Assembly (NCBI RefSeq): GCF_900112605.1
Contig: NZ_FOMJ01000001.1
Location: forward strand, 520,577 to 584,576
From: Thiohalospira halophila DSM 15071
GTDB taxonomy: Bacteria; Pseudomonadota; Gammaproteobacteria; Thiohalospirales; Thiohalospiraceae
Reading direction: 5' to 3'
DNA length: 64,000 bases
Shown: positions 1-14,254 of the stretch, piece by piece
Layout: each line of letters begins with the position of its first letter
How positions within the stretch are numbered: position 1 is the stretch's first letter
Program-made: the position numbers and the translations under genes
Notes under the pieces: generated by a model
Seen by the model: only the letters and a program-made list of their open reading frames with translations
Told to the model about the DNA's origin: nothing
Databases searched by the model: none

Positions 1-948
1 GCCGTCCGCGCCACGTCCTTCAGCGGCGATACCGATGTCGGGGTCATCCTGGGCGTCACCGCCGGCGTAGTCAGTGGCGATCAGGGGCTGGTGGAACCCT
101 TTACCGCGGCGGACCTGGCGCTCAAGACCGCTCGCTCGCGCCACCTGGACTGGCTCCCCTACAGCGAGGGGCTGGAGACCCACCGGGAGTACGGCGAGAA
201 TATCCGGCGCGTGCAGGTCCTGCGCGAGGCGCTGGATGCCGGCCGCGTGGAACCGGCCTACCAGCCCATCCTCGACCTCGGCAGCGGCCATATCACCCAC
301 TTCGAGTGCCTGGCCCGGCTGCATACCGCCGATGGTCGGGTAATCCTCCCCGGCGAGTTCCTGCCAGCGGCCCACACCACGCGACTCTATCCCCGGATCA
401 CGCTGGCCATGGTCGACCGTGCCTGCCGCGACTTCGCCCACCGCCCGGAACACTTCAGCCTGAACCTCTCCATGAGCGATATCCTGGACGAGGCCACGGT
501 GGAGGCCATCCTCGGCACGGTGGAGCGGACCGGCACCGGCGACCGGGTGGTCTTCGAGATCCTGGAGTCCGAGGGGCTGAGCGAGCCGGAGCGTTTCGCC
601 CGCTTCATGGAGCGCGCCCGGGCCCTGGGCTGCCGCTTCGCCATCGACGATTTCGGGGCCGGCTTCGCCAACTTCGAGTACATCACCAAGCTCGAGGTCG
701 ACCTACTGAAGATCGACGCCAGCCTCATCCGCGAACTCGACCGGGAGCCGGCGGCCCGGGTAGTGGTGGACACCATCCGCAGCTTCGCCCACCGCCTGGG
801 GATCGAGACGGTGGCCGAATTCGTCCACAGCACCGAGGTCCTGGAGGTGGTCCGCGGCCTCGGCATCGATTACGCCCAGGGCTTCCACATCGGCCGCCCC
901 GGTTCGCCGCCGACCGGATCCGCCGACCAACCCTCCCGGGCCGGCTAG
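1..948 (+). CDS. EAL-domain cyclic-di-GMP phosphodiesterase, 5' truncated by window edge
   Basis: The reading frame is open from base 1, so the N-terminus lies outside the window. The first roughly 45 visible residues resemble the end of a degenerate GGDEF domain, and the rest is an EAL domain predicted to hydrolyse c-di-GMP to pGpG. The signature appears as FECLARL (ECL in place of EAL). Other catalytic positions look intact: the Asn in SLNLSM, the Glu in VFEILE, the Asp pair in DDFGAG, the Lys in LLKID, the Glu in VAEF and the Gln in AQGFHIG. This is consistent with an active phosphodiesterase, possibly with upstream PAS or GGDEF sensory domains that cannot be seen here. The tail after the domain is short and Pro/Ser rich. 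Confidence 0.88.
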   Translation, partial: AVRATSFSGDTDVGVILGVTAGVVSGDQGLVEPFTAADLALKTARSRHLDWLPYSEGLETHREYGENIRRVQVLREALDAGRVEPAYQPILDLGSGHITHFECLARLHTADGRVILPGEFLPAAHTTRLYPRITLAMVDRACRDFAHRPEHFSLNLSMSDILDEATVEAILGTVERTGTGDRVVFEILESEGLSEPERFARFMERARALGCRFAIDDFGAGFANFEYITKLEVDLLKIDASLIRELDREPAARVVVDTIRSFAHRLGIETVAEFVHSTEVLEVVRGLGIDYAQGFHIGRPGSPPTGSADQPSRAG

Positions 949-1057
949 TCCGCTTCCCCGCGCCCGCCCGGGCCCGGTATACTGCGCCCCATCCGAACAG
1001 CCCCCGGCGCGGCCACCACCCCTGGTCTCCGCGCCCCTTTGCCCACGAGGAGGCCCC

Positions 1058-5760
<4,703 letters not shown>

Positions 5761-5763
5761 CCC

Positions 5764-5905
5764 ACCCCCGTCGTTCCGGTAATACAACCCCCGTCGTTCC
5801 AGATGGCGCGCCAGCGCCAGTCCGGAACCCCGAGAACAGGCCCTAGGAGGCAGTTCGAGCCCCGGTGGCCAGGTTATCGAGGTTCCCGCCTGCGCGGGAA
5901 CGACG
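5764..5905. repeat. Intergenic palindromic (REP-like) element
   Basis: The 150-base gap between convergent yceF and sppA is filled with repeats. A 14-bp direct repeat ACCCCCGTCGTTCC occurs at 5764-5777 and 5787-5800. A TGGCGC/GCGCCA hairpin lies at 5804-5819. A perfect 8-bp stem GTTCCCGC/GCGGGAAC with a 4-base loop lies at 5882-5901. The outer edges CGTCGTTCC (5792-5800) and GGAACGACG (5897-5905) are inverted copies. Its composition resembles the dispersed GTTCCCGC...GCGGGAAC repeats common between genes in proteobacteria. It may also act as a bidirectional terminator. Confidence 0.6.
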
Positions 5906-5916
5906 TGCCCCATCCC

Positions 5917-6909
5917 TCAGCGCAGGACCGGCGTATCCGGCCCCAGGACCTGGGCGATCCCGCGGCCCAGGGCGGCGCCGAAGCGGTCCATGAGGCGGTC
6001 CAGGTAGCGCTCGCGCGGGGTGAAGTCGACCATGGTCTCCGCCCCGATCTCCTCCCGGGCGACCTCGGCCGGCGAGGCCAGACCATCCACCAGCCCCAGT
6101 TCCACGCCGCGCTCGCCGGTCCAGACCAGGCCGGAGAAGAGCGGCGTCTCGCCCCCGGTCTTCAGCCGATCGCCCCGGCCCTCCTTCACGGCGGTGATGA
6201 ACTGCTGGTGCATCCGGTCGAGCACCGCCTGCATGTGGGCCGCATCGGCCTCCGGCAGGGGCTGGAAGGGATCCAGGAGATCCTTGTGCTCCCCGGCCGT
6301 GAGCAGGCGGCGCTCGATGCCCAGGCGCTCGATGACCTCGTCGAAGCCGAAGCTGGACGGGCTGAAGGAGCTCATGGTCACGCCGATGGAGCCGACGATG
6401 GAGGAGCGGTTGGCGTAGACCTTCTCCGCGGCGGCGGCGACGTAGTAGCCGCCGGAGGCGCCGATGTCGGTGATCACCGCATGGATCGGCGTCTCCTCGT
6501 GCTCCTTGCGCAGGCGCTGGATGTCATCGAACAGGTAACCGGCCTGGACCGGGCTGCCGCCGGGGGAGTTGATCCGCAGGATCACGCCCTCGGTCTGCGG
6601 GTCCTCCAGCGCCGCCTCCACCCCGCGGGTGACGATATCGGCGCTGGCGCGGCTGTCAGCGGAGATGACGCCGGGGACATCCACCACGGCGGTATGCGGG
6701 CCGCCGGTGGCCGGCGCGTCCATATCCGTGGGGATGAGCAGGTAGAGCACTGCGATGAGGTAGGCGAGGATCAGCGCCTTGAAGAAGATCCCCCAGCGCC
6801 GGGCGCGGCGCTGCTCATTGAGGCTGGCGAAGGCCAGGCGATTGAGGACGTCGCGCTCCCACTGGCCGCCCTGCCCGTTCCCATCGCCCTGCGGGTTCCC
6901 GTCGCTCAT
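5917..6909 (-). CDS. sppA: Signal peptide peptidase SppA (S49 family)
   Basis: Membrane-bound serine peptidase of family S49 that degrades signal peptides left in the membrane. The 330-residue protein is the short bacterial form. It has a Gly/Gln-rich cytoplasmic N-terminus, one transmembrane helix at about residues 38-62 (KALILAYLIAVLYLL), then the protease domain. The conserved RINSPGGSP block is near residue 112 and the ASGGYY block containing the probable nucleophile Ser near 150, followed by SSIVGSIGV. Its ATG overlaps the stop of the upstream HAD phosphatase gene (ATGA), so the two are probably co-translated. Confidence 0.93.
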   Translation of the reverse strand: MSDGNPQGDGNGQGGQWERDVLNRLAFASLNEQRRARRWGIFFKALILAYLIAVLYLLIPTDMDAPATGGPHTAVVDVPGVISADSRASADIVTRGVEAALEDPQTEGVILRINSPGGSPVQAGYLFDDIQRLRKEHEETPIHAVITDIGASGGYYVAAAAEKVYANRSSIVGSIGVTMSSFSPSSFGFDEVIERLGIERRLLTAGEHKDLLDPFQPLPEADAAHMQAVLDRMHQQFITAVKEGRGDRLKTGGETPLFSGLVWTGERGVELGLVDGLASPAEVAREEIGAETMVDFTPRERYLDRLMDRFGAALGRGIAQVLGPDTPVLR

Positions 6910-7583
6910 GCCGATTCATCCTCCCGTTGCCCGCCGCCGTGGAGCCAGCGCGCCAGTTCATCCATCGTCGAGACCAGGGCCTCGGGCCCAGTCTCCCGCA
7001 GCCTTTCCGGCCAGTGTACGCCCCAGGTCACACCCACCGCCGGCATGCCGGCGTTGCGGGCCATGAGGAGGTCGTACTCCGTATCTCCGACCATCACCGC
7101 CTCGTGGGGTTCGCAGCCGGTAAAGTCCAGCAGCTCTTCCAGCATCTGGGGATGCGGCTTGGAGCGGGTCTCCTCCGCCGTACGGGTGGCGTGGAAGCGA
7201 CCGACGAGGCCGGATTCGGCCAGGGCCTGTTCCAGGCCGGCCTTGCCCTTGCCGGTGGCCACGGCCAGCAGATGGCCGGCGGCCTCCAGCCCCTCCAGCA
7301 GCTCCATCGCCCCGGGGAAGAGCGGCGTCGGCGTCGGGTCGGCCTCCAGGTAGTAGTAGCGATAGCGCTTCGCCATCTCGGCGTGGCGGTGATCCGGCAG
7401 GTCCGGAACCAGCCGGTGGAGTGCCTCGGCCAGACCCAGCCCGATGACGTCGCAGGCGCGCTCGCGATCCGGGACTTCCAGGCCGAGATCGCGGCAGGCC
7501 CCCTGCATGGCGGCAACGATGCGCGCCTCGGAGTCCATGAGGGTACCGTCCCAGTCGAAGATCATCAGCCGCCGCTCAGCCAT
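6906..7583 (-). CDS. HAD-superfamily phosphatase, phosphoglycolate phosphatase-like
   Basis: A 225-residue HAD hydrolase with the nucleophile motif FDWDGTLMDSE at the N-terminus, the Thr motif in VATGKGKAGL, the Lys in SKPHPQM and the acidic motif VMVGDTEYDLLMA. The cap between motifs I and II is the helical C1 type, placing it near Gph/YigB-like phosphatases. In other gammaproteobacteria a HAD protein next to rluC and sppA is common; the true substrate is unknown and may be a small sugar phosphate or nucleotide. It overlaps rluC upstream and sppA downstream on the same strand, forming a three-gene operon. Confidence 0.88.
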   Translation of the reverse strand: MAERRLMIFDWDGTLMDSEARIVAAMQGACRDLGLEVPDRERACDVIGLGLAEALHRLVPDLPDHRHAEMAKRYRYYYLEADPTPTPLFPGAMELLEGLEAAGHLLAVATGKGKAGLEQALAESGLVGRFHATRTAEETRSKPHPQMLEELLDFTGCEPHEAVMVGDTEYDLLMARNAGMPAVGVTWGVHWPERLRETGPEALVSTMDELARWLHGGGQREDESA

Positions 7584-8541
7584 GCTGGGCCTCCAGTCGG
7601 TCGATGAGCGCCTGCAGTCCCGGCTCCAGCGGCGCGCTCACCGAGAGTTCCGTCTCATCGGGCAGCGTGACGCCGAGGTGGTGGGCGTGGAGAAACAGTC
7701 GCCGCAGTCCCAGCTCGCGCATGCGTCGATTGAAGCCCTCGTCGCCGTAGCGCTCGTCCCCGGCCAGCGGATGGCCTGCATGGGCGGCGTGGACGCGAAC
7801 CTGGTGGGTCCGGCCGGTATAGAGGATCACGTCCATCAGCGTCGCGTCGCCGAAGCGCGCCACCGGCGTGAAGCGCGTGCGCGCCTCGCGGCCGTCGGGA
7901 CGGACCTCCACCACCCGCTCCCCGCCCCGGCGCACATCCCGGCGCAGCGGCGCCTCCACCAGGCCGCCGTCCCAGTCACCGCGTACCAGGGCGAAGTAGC
8001 GCTTGTCGAACTCGCCCCGGCTCAGCAGGTCGTTGAGGGCGCGCAGCCAGCTGCGCCGCTTGGCGATGAGCAGACAGCCGGAGGTCTCCCGGTCCAGGCG
8101 ATGGACCAGCTCCAGGAAGGGCGCCTCCGGGCGTGCGGCGCGCAGCGCCTCGATAACGCCGTAGTCGACCCCGCTGCCGCCATGGACCGGCAACCCCGCC
8201 GGCTTGTTCAGCACCAGGTAGTTCTTCTCCTCCTGGAGGATGGCGTCGGTAAGCCGTTGCTGCACCCCCTCGGTAGGCGCCGGGGCGGCATTCTCCTCGC
8301 CCTGGCGGACCGGCGGGATCCGGACCACGTCGCCGTCACGCAGGCGGTAGCGCGGCTGGGTCCGCCCCTTGTTCACGCGCACCTCGCCCTTGCGCAGGAT
8401 GCGGTAGAGCCGGGAACGCGGAACGCCCTTGAGGCGAGCGGCCAGGAAATTGTCGATGCGCTGCCCTGCCTCCTCGGCGGAGACGGTGACGTGGCGGGGA
8501 CCGCCGGGGCTGGTTGATGTCTGGGACATGGAGCGGATCAT
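7576..8541 (-). CDS. rluC: 23S rRNA pseudouridine(955/2504/2580) synthase
   Basis: Converts uridines of 23S rRNA helices near the peptidyl transferase centre to pseudouridine. An S4 RNA-binding domain covers about residues 20-80 (RIDNFLAARLKGVPRSRLYR). The RluA-type catalytic motif HRLDRETSG contains the catalytic Asp, and LNKPAGLPVHGG is the second conserved block. The ATG at 8541 is chosen because GGAAGG lies five bases before it; the next ATG (8529) has no such site. It is divergent from rne, the same arrangement as in Escherichia coli, which supports RluC rather than RluA or RluD. Confidence 0.93.
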   Translation of the reverse strand: MIRSMSQTSTSPGGPRHVTVSAEEAGQRIDNFLAARLKGVPRSRLYRILRKGEVRVNKGRTQPRYRLRDGDVVRIPPVRQGEENAAPAPTEGVQQRLTDAILQEEKNYLVLNKPAGLPVHGGSGVDYGVIEALRAARPEAPFLELVHRLDRETSGCLLIAKRRSWLRALNDLLSRGEFDKRYFALVRGDWDGGLVEAPLRRDVRRGGERVVEVRPDGREARTRFTPVARFGDATLMDVILYTGRTHQVRVHAAHAGHPLAGDERYGDEGFNRRMRELGLRRLFLHAHHLGVTLPDETELSVSAPLEPGLQALIDRLEAQHG

Positions 8542-8655
8542 ACTAACCTTCCCGGGCGTATTCCATGCCGGGAACGCAGCAACCTGGGAGCAACGGCATC
8601 GGGCCGATTCCCGCCCAACTGCCCGAACATGCGGACTCTGCACGATTTCCGGCAT

Positions 8656-8684
8656 TTGCTGCCCCCTGCCCGGGCTGATATATT
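8656..8684 (+). promoter_or_regulatory. Sigma-70-like promoter for rne
   Basis: TTGCTG (8656-8661) and TATATT (8679-8684) are separated by exactly 17 bases, a near-consensus vegetative promoter in an otherwise GC-rich region. Transcription would start near 8691, giving rne a leader of about 345 nt. It lies inside the rluC-rne divergent gap. Confidence 0.7.
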
Positions 8685-8690
8685 ACTGCT

Positions 8691-9037
8691 TTGCTACGGG
8701 AAATTTCTCCGGAGCAGAAACGCAGGAAAAATCGGGAACCAGAGCGGCCAGAGGGGCCGTCGCCTCTCGAGCGGTAACCGTCCGCGCGCACAGTGCACCG
8801 GACCCCGCCGAAGGCAGTTCCAGAGAAGGTTTCAAGGGGTTCATTCGCTCGACCCATCCCGAGCGATACCGGTTGCGCGCTCCCATGGCGACATGACGAG
8901 AGCCCGGCCGGGCTGGATGTGGCACCGAACAACAGACAACGAACACCACTGCTGAACGTCGTCGCCGGCCATATCGGGCCTGGCCGTGCGCTCCCGCCTC
9001 TTGCCGCGGTCGAGCGCCGAAAGAGAGCCAGATCTAC
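8691..9037 (+). promoter_or_regulatory. Long 5' leader of rne, probable autoregulatory region
   Basis: About 345 nt separate the predicted start of transcription from the rne ATG and contain no convincing gene. Short palindromes such as CTCCGGAG lie just after the start, and the leader has several GC-rich stems separated by A-rich stretches. In Escherichia coli the rne leader is of similar length and its hairpins are cut by RNase E to limit its own synthesis. The same role is inferred here from position and length, not from a matched structure. The part from 8542 to 8655 holds nothing I recognise. Confidence 0.45.
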
Positions 9038-12000
9038 ATGAAACGCATGCTTTTCAACGCAACTCAGCCCGAAGAGTTGCGTGTTGCCCTCGTGGACGGC
9101 CAGCGCCTCTACGATCTCGACATCGAGGCCGCCGGCCGCGAGCAGAAGAAGGCCAACATCTACAAGGGCCGGATCACCCGCATCGAGCCCAGCCTGGAAG
9201 CCGCCTTCATCGACTACGGCGCGGAGCGCCACGGCTTCCTCCCCCTCAAGGAGATCGCCGCCGAGAACTTCGCCCCCGGGTCGGAGAAGGAAGGCGGTGG
9301 CCGCGTCAACATCAAGGAGGCGCTGCGCGAGGGGCAGCAGCTCATCGTCCAGGTGGACAAGGAGGAGCGCGGCACCAAGGGCGCGGCGCTGACCACCTTC
9401 ATCAGCCTGGCCGGCCGCTACCTGGTCCTGATGCCCAACAACCCGCGGGCCGGCGGTGTTTCCCGCCGCATCGAGGGGGATGATCGGGCCCAGATCCGCC
9501 AGGCCATGAGCGAGCTCACCATTCCCGAGGACATGGGGCTCATCGTCCGCACCGCCGGCGTGGGCCGCTCCTCGGAAGAGCTCCAGTGGGACCTGGATTA
9601 TCTCCTGAACCTCTGGCAGTCCATCAGCAGCGCGGCGGAGAAGGATGCGCCCTTCCTGATCTATCAGGAGAGCAACATCATCATCCGGGCCATCCGCGAC
9701 TACATGCGCTCGGACATCCAGGAGATCCTCATCGACGAACCGGCGACCTATCGCCAGGCGCGCGAGTTCGTCGAGCAGGTGATGCCGCACAACATCAAGC
9801 GGATCAAGTACTACGACGACCCGGTTCCGCTCTTCACGCGCTACCAGATCGAGTCGCAGATCGAGTCCGCCTTCCAGCGGGAGGTCACCCTCCCCTCCGG
9901 CGGCGCCCTGGTCATCGACCACACCGAGGCGCTGACCTCCATCGACATCAACTCCGCCCGCGCCACCAAGGGCGGCGATATCGAGGAGACGGCCCGCTGC
10001 ACCAACCTGGAGGCGGCCGAGGAGATCGCCCGGCAGCTGCGCCTGCGCGACCTCGGCGGCCTGCTGGTCATCGACTTCATCGACATGACCCCAGCGCGCC
10101 ACCAGCGCGAGGTGGAGAACCGTCTGCGGGAGTGCCTCAAGGCGGATCGGGCGCGGGTGCAGATCGGCCGGATCTCCCGCTTCGGCCTGCTGGAGATGTC
10201 ACGCCAGCGGCTGCGCCCCTCCCTGGGCGAGCACAGCCAGATCGTCTGCCCGCGCTGCCACGGCCAGGGCACCATCCGCGCCAGCGAGTCCCTGGCGCTC
10301 TCCATCCTCCGCGTCATCGAGGAGGAGGCCATGAAGGAGAAGACCGGGCGGATCATCGCCCAGGTCCCGGTGGACGTGGCCACCTTCCTCCTCAACGAGA
10401 AGCGCGACGGCATCCTGGCCATCGAGCAGCGTCAGGAACTGCGCGTGGTCTTGATCCCCAACCCGCACATGGAGACGCCGAATTTCGACGTCCAGCGGCT
10501 GCGGAGCGATGAGCTCCCCCAGGGAACCGACGACCGCCCCAGCTACCAGCTGGTCAGTGCCCCGGAGACCGACCTGGCGGACGCCCACGGCACCCCTGCC
10601 GCGGCATCCGAGGAGCCGGCGGTCCAGGTATCGGTCCCGCCGGCGCCCAATCGCCCGGAGGCCGAGGCCGCGCCTGCAGAGCCGGAGGCGGCCACCCCGG
10701 AGCCGGCCCAGCAGCCCGAGCCAGAGCCGGCCCAGCAGCCCGAGCCAGAGCCGGAGGCTAAGCCGGAACCGAGCCCGAAGGCCGAGGCTCCCGCCCCTGC
10801 CCCGGCCAAACGGACTGCCACCAGCGGCAACGGAAGCAGCGGCGTCATCCGCCGCCTCTTCCAGCGCCTGGCCGGTGGCCCCTCCACCGTCAGTGGTCCG
10901 AGCGGGAAGACCGGCAGCCAGCCCGGGGCGGAGACCCCGCGCAGCAAGAGTGCGGCGCCGGCCACGGAGACTTCCGGCAAGACCCGCAGCGACGATACCG
11001 ATCCCAATTCCCAGCCGAGCCAGGCCATCAACGACCGCCGCCGGGGCGATCAGCGCCAGCGCAGCGGCCGCGGCCGGAGTGGTCAGAAGAGCGGCGGCGA
11101 GCAGCCCAAATCCGGGAGCCAGGCGAAGTCCGGCGGTCAGCAGAAATCCGGCGACAGTAACCGCAAGGGCGGCGACAAGGCCGAGGAAAAGGGTGCCCGG
11201 GCCGAGGGGAACGGTAGCAAGGGGAACAACAAGTCCCGCAATCGTTCCGAGAACAAGTCGGAGGGCAAGACCGAAAACAAGGGCGGCCAGAAGGGTGGCG
11301 GCAGCAAGGGCGGTAACGGGGCCAGCGAGGCAGCCCGGACCGAGGCCCCGGCCGAGACCGCCGAGGCCGAGAAGCCGGAGAGCCGCGAGAAGAGCAGTGG
11401 CTCCAGCCGTCGCCGCGGTGGCCGCCGCAAGCGCTCTTCCAGCACCGAGAACAGCGGCGGTGCCGAGCAGGCGGCTGCCGGGTCGACCTCCGAGGCCACC
11501 CAGGAGGCCGAGGCTCCCGAGGAAGGCAAGAGGCCGGCCGCCGAGCCGGACCAGAGCCCGAAGCAACAGCCGCAGGCCGCCAGCGAGCAGGAAACGAGCG
11601 CGGAGACTGCCGAGACCGGTACCGCGAACGCTGACGGCGAGAACCAGGAGGCAGCAGGGTCCGAGGGCGGCGATTCCGAGACCCGCTCCAGCAACCGTCG
11701 CCGTTCCTCCAGCCGGCGCGGTCGCCGTGGCGGACGCCGGCGTCGGGGTAGCCGCAGCAGCACCACCGCGAACGGCGAGGAGCAGGGCGACGGCACTGCC
11801 CAGCAGGCCACCGAGGAACAGGCCGCCGCCCCGGCCACCGAGGCCGACGCGGAGAGCGGCACCAGCCAGGAGTCCGTCTCCCCGGCGGAGTCCGAGGCGA
11901 GCACGGCCAGCGCCGAGGAGGCCGCGCCCTCCCCCGAGCCTGCCGAGCCGTCTTCCACGCCGGCCAGGACCGGTACGGAGGAGACCTCCAGTGGCGAGCC

Positions 12001-12637
12001 CGCGGCGAGTCCCGCAGCTGAAACCACCGCGGAGGCCGCCGCGCCCGTGACCGATGAGGCCCCCACGCCGTCGGTAAGTGAGGCCGCGCCCCGGGAAGAG
12101 GCCCCCGAGCCAACCGCCGAGGCGACCACCGCACCCGCCGAAGCAACCACGCCGGCTCCGGCCGAACCGCAGGAGCAAGGCCCCGCCCCGGTCGCGGAGG
12201 CGAGCGAGGAGCCCGCTCCCGCCAAGCCGGCGGAGCCCGAGCCGGTAGTGGCCGAACAACCGGCACCGGCGCCGGAACCCGAGCCGGAACCGGTCCAGGG
12301 CGAGACCGGGACGGCGGTGGAGAAGGAGTCCGAGGCGGAGCCCGCCCCGGACCCAATCCCGGAATCGACTCCGGAACCTTCACCCGAGCCAAAGGAGCAG
12401 GCGACGGAGGCCCCGGAGCCCACCCGGCCGACCGAGGAGAAGGTCGAGGCCGAGACGAGCCCGGCCGCGACCCACGACCCCGTGAAGCAGGAGGAGGCAC
12501 CGGCGGAGGCGCACCCGGAGACCAGTGAGCCACCGACTACGGATGAGGTCCCGGACACGGCGGAAGGCAAGGATGCCGGAGCAGACGAGCGGGAAGGTAA
12601 CACCGGTTCCGACCAGGAGGATGGTCCGGCGCGCTGA
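9038..12637 (+). CDS. rne: Ribonuclease E, with very long disordered C-terminal scaffold
   Basis: Endoribonuclease central to mRNA decay and rRNA/tRNA processing. An S1 RNA-binding domain occupies about residues 35-125. The catalytic DNase-I-like part has the metal-binding [13 protein letters not shown] and LLVIDFIDM blocks around residues 305-350. The zinc-link CPRCHGQGT is near 405. From about residue 510 to the end at 1199 the protein is low complexity: Pro/Glu/Ala repeats, Lys/Ser/Gly/Asn-rich segments and two Arg-rich clusters (about 787-800 and 884-905) that probably bind RNA. Similar tails assemble the degradosome, but I could not identify defined PNPase, enolase or helicase sites. The tail is highly acidic overall, which suits a halophile. 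Confidence 0.96.
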   Translation: MKRMLFNATQPEELRVALVDGQRLYDLDIEAAGREQKKANIYKGRITRIEPSLEAAFIDYGAERHGFLPLKEIAAENFAPGSEKEGGGRVNIKEALREGQQLIVQVDKEERGTKGAALTTFISLAGRYLVLMPNNPRAGGVSRRIEGDDRAQIRQAMSELTIPEDMGLIVRTAGVGRSSEELQWDLDYLLNLWQSISSAAEKDAPFLIYQESNIIIRAIRDYMRSDIQEILIDEPATYRQAREFVEQVMPHNIKRIKYYDDPVPLFTRYQIESQIESAFQREVTLPSGGALVIDHTEALTSIDINSARATKGGDIEETARCTNLEAAEEIARQLRLRDLGGLLVIDFIDMTPARHQREVENRLRECLKADRARVQIGRISRFGLLEMSRQRLRPSLGEHSQIVCPRCHGQGTIRASESLALSILRVIEEEAMKEKTGRIIAQVPVDVATFLLNEKRDGILAIEQRQELRVVLIPNPHMETPNFDVQRLRSDELPQGTDDRPSYQLVSAPETDLADAHGTPAAASEEPAVQVSVPPAPNRPEAEAAPAEPEAATPEPAQQPEPEPAQQPEPEPEAKPEPSPKAEAPAPAPAKRTATSGNGSSGVIRRLFQRLAGGPSTVSGPSGKTGSQPGAETPRSKSAAPATETSGKTRSDDTDPNSQPSQAINDRRRGDQRQRSGRGRSGQKSGGEQPKSGSQAKSGGQQKSGDSNRKGGDKAEEKGARAEGNGSKGNNKSRNRSENKSEGKTENKGGQKGGGSKGGNGASEAARTEAPAETAEAEKPESREKSSGSSRRRGGRRKRSSSTENSGGAEQAAAGSTSEATQEAEAPEEGKRPAAEPDQSPKQQPQAASEQETSAETAETGTANADGENQEAAGSEGGDSETRSSNRRRSSSRRGRRGGRRRRGSRSSTTANGEEQGDGTAQQATEEQAAAPATEADAESGTSQESVSPAESEASTASAEEAAPSPEPAEPSSTPARTGTEETSSGEPAASPAAETTAEAAAPVTDEAPTPSVSEAAPREEAPEPTAEATTAPAEATTPAPAEPQEQGPAPVAEASEEPAPAKPAEPEPVVAEQPAPAPEPEPEPVQGETGTAVEKESEAEPAPDPIPESTPEPSPEPKEQATEAPEPTRPTEEKVEAETSPAATHDPVKQEEAPAEAHPETSEPPTTDEVPDTAEGKDAGADEREGNTGSDQEDGPAR
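10700..10747 (+). repeat. 24-bp perfect tandem duplication inside rne
   Basis: The unit encoding EPAQQPEP is present twice back to back without a mismatch (10700-10723 and 10724-10747). It keeps the frame and lengthens the Pro/Glu linker just after the catalytic half. Perfect identity suggests recent slippage or continuing homogenisation. Confidence 0.85.
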
Positions 12638-12677
12638 TCGGGCATCCCGCGCCCGTGCCCTCCCCCGGAGGGCCCCG

Positions 12678-12713
12678 ACCCCCGGATCGGCGCGAGCCGA
12701 CCCGGGGGTTTCT
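12678..12713 (+). terminator. Rho-independent terminator of rne
   Basis: An outer 8-bp stem ACCCCCGG (12678-12685) / CCGGGGGT (12702-12709) encloses an inner 5-bp stem TCGGC/GCCGA capped by a GCGA tetraloop of GNRA type. TTTCT follows. It lies 40 bases after the rne stop and before the convergent phosphatase gene. Confidence 0.82.
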
Positions 12714-12728
12714 ACCTTGGGGCCCCCT

Positions 12729-13232
12729 TCAGGAGCCGGTCCTCGCCCCCAGCCGCTGGCGGATATCGTCCAGCAACCCTCGACTGGCCGCCTCGACCCG
12801 ATCCAGCACCAGCTGGAAACCATCACTGCCGCCGTAGTAGGGATCCGGTACCTCCTCGCCCTCGTGGCCGGGGGCGAAATCGAGGAACATCCGCAGCTTG
12901 TCGCGATGGTGCGCCGGAGCGATACGCTCCAGATTGGCGTAGTTCTCGTGGTCCATGGCGAGGATGTAGTCGAACTCCTCGAAGTCCACCGGCTCGGCCT
13001 TGCGAGCCGTCTGCCCGATGAGGTCATAGCCGCGCTGGCGCGCCGCCTCGGTGGCCCGGCGATCCGGGGCACTACCCACGTGGTAGGCATGAGTCCCGGC
13101 GGAATCGATCCGGACCCGGTCCACCAGCTCCGGGGCCTCCGCCTCCAGCAGACCGGTAAAGACGCCCTGGGCCGTAGGCGAGCGGCAAATGTTGCCCAGG
13201 CAGCAAAATAAAACCCCTAATTCTTTCTCCAT
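12729..13232 (-). CDS. Low-molecular-weight protein tyrosine phosphatase
   Basis: A 167-residue cytosolic phosphatase. The P-loop CCLGNICRSP (catalytic Cys11, Arg17) is at the N-terminus and the general acid lies in DPYYGG near residue 130, both diagnostic of the family. The start at 13232 places the P-loop where the family has it, with AAGGGG about eight bases upstream; the frame runs further upstream, but that part shows no similarity. Such enzymes often dephosphorylate bacterial tyrosine kinases in capsule export, but no Wzc-like kinase is nearby. It stands alone between rne and the accessory island, with 260 bases of unrecognised sequence separating it from the island. Confidence 0.92.
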   Translation of the reverse strand: MEKELGVLFCCLGNICRSPTAQGVFTGLLEAEAPELVDRVRIDSAGTHAYHVGSAPDRRATEAARQRGYDLIGQTARKAEPVDFEEFDYILAMDHENYANLERIAPAHHRDKLRMFLDFAPGHEGEEVPDPYYGGSDGFQLVLDRVEAASRGLLDDIRQRLGARTGS

Positions 13233-13492
13233 AATCAACCCCTTACGACTGAATGAGGGGCCGCAAAAACGGCCGAAGACTTCTGTTTTCAGCTTAACAT
13301 AATCAAGCACTTGCGCGCGCGTTTTGCAGGTGGGTTGCGTCTTGGCCCGGACAGTCAGCGGCAGCCAAGGAGGATGCAAGTGAGGGGGTTCAGCGAGGTT
13401 ACGAGGATAAACTTTGGAGGGCGATTCGGCAGAGTGCAGGTCCGGCGCAGATCATTGACGCCGGAGCTGCGAATCTCCTGGCTGGATCGGGC

Positions 13493-14254
13493 CTAATGAA
13501 CGAACTCCGGAGGCCGTCCGCCCTTCTGGGCCAGGACCGAGTAGAGCATTACATCAGCTGCTCGCGAGATGATGCTTTCTTCGCTCCGGGCCTTCACCGG
13601 GTCTTCGCGATCATCCAGAACCACCATTACTCGGCTATCCTCCAGGGCATCCACGACATCCATGATCTTGCGCAATTCGCCTCCGACCGCACGCCCATCC
13701 GGGCGGATAGCATCGACGAACCGGTCACCGAACTTTAGAGCAAACGGCTGCATCTTCCCGGAAGAGCCTTCTACTTCCGGCCCGTGAATGATGGGTTCAT
13801 TCGGTTTCCAGATACGGAGACCCGCCTCAACTTCGGCTACGAAGCGATTGACTCCATCATGGATCCCGTAGCGCTCTTCTTCCCACTCAGCCGCGATGGA
13901 TGCGAACTTCATGAATGCACCAACGCCGTCCTCAAGGCGCCCTGGAGGAAACTCCCCCAAGATCAACCCCGAAGCCAGAAGCTCCAGCCCCTCGTTTGCA
14001 GCCGCCTTCTTTAGACGCTGCCAGCTCTTCCGATCCTCCAGGGTGAGGCCACTGTTGTACATATGGGCAAGGATATCGCCGTTGTCCGTAACCCGGAACG
14101 AACCATCCCCGCTGGGGATGATATAGAAGCCAATGCACTCCCCGTCCCGGAAGACCAGCGGCGTTTCCACGGCGTAGGCCTCTCCCTGAGCCTGCACCAT
14201 CGGCTCAGGACGGCACTCGAAGCCCAGCGAAGAAAGGATGGTTTCGCAATTCAT
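13493..14254 (-). CDS. DUF1828-domain protein of the accessory island
   Basis: A 253-residue protein of unknown function. Residues 1-100 fit DUF1828: the pattern ETPLVFRDGECIGFYI followed by SFRVTDNGD and a Leu-rich helix. The C-terminal part (about 165-250, DRFVDAIRP... VMVVLDDRED) resembles the DUF1829-type partner domain often joined to it. These domains are scattered among mobile regions; no activity is established. The ATG overlaps the stop of the preceding 122-aa gene (TGATG), indicating coupling. Base composition is clearly less GC-rich than the flanking core genes. It is the last gene of the island operon. Confidence 0.7.
   Translation of the reverse strand: MNCETILSSLGFECRPEPMVQAQGEAYAVETPLVFRDGECIGFYIIPSGDGSFRVTDNGDILAHMYNSGLTLEDRKSWQRLKKAAANEGLELLASGLILGEFPPGRLEDGVGAFMKFASIAAEWEEERYGIHDGVNRFVAEVEAGLRIWKPNEPIIHGPEVEGSSGKMQPFALKFGDRFVDAIRPDGRAVGGELRKIMDVVDALEDSRVMVVLDDREDPVKARSEESIISRAADVMLYSVLAQKGGRPPEFVH

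Noticed and set aside
8683-8949. Small frames in the rluC-rne gap
   Set aside because: No ribosome site, no protein-like pattern, and the region is better explained as the rne leader.
10199-12259. Long minus-strand frame inside the rne tail
   Set aside because: A Gly/Leu-rich mirror of the low-complexity tail with no recognisable domain or ribosome site.
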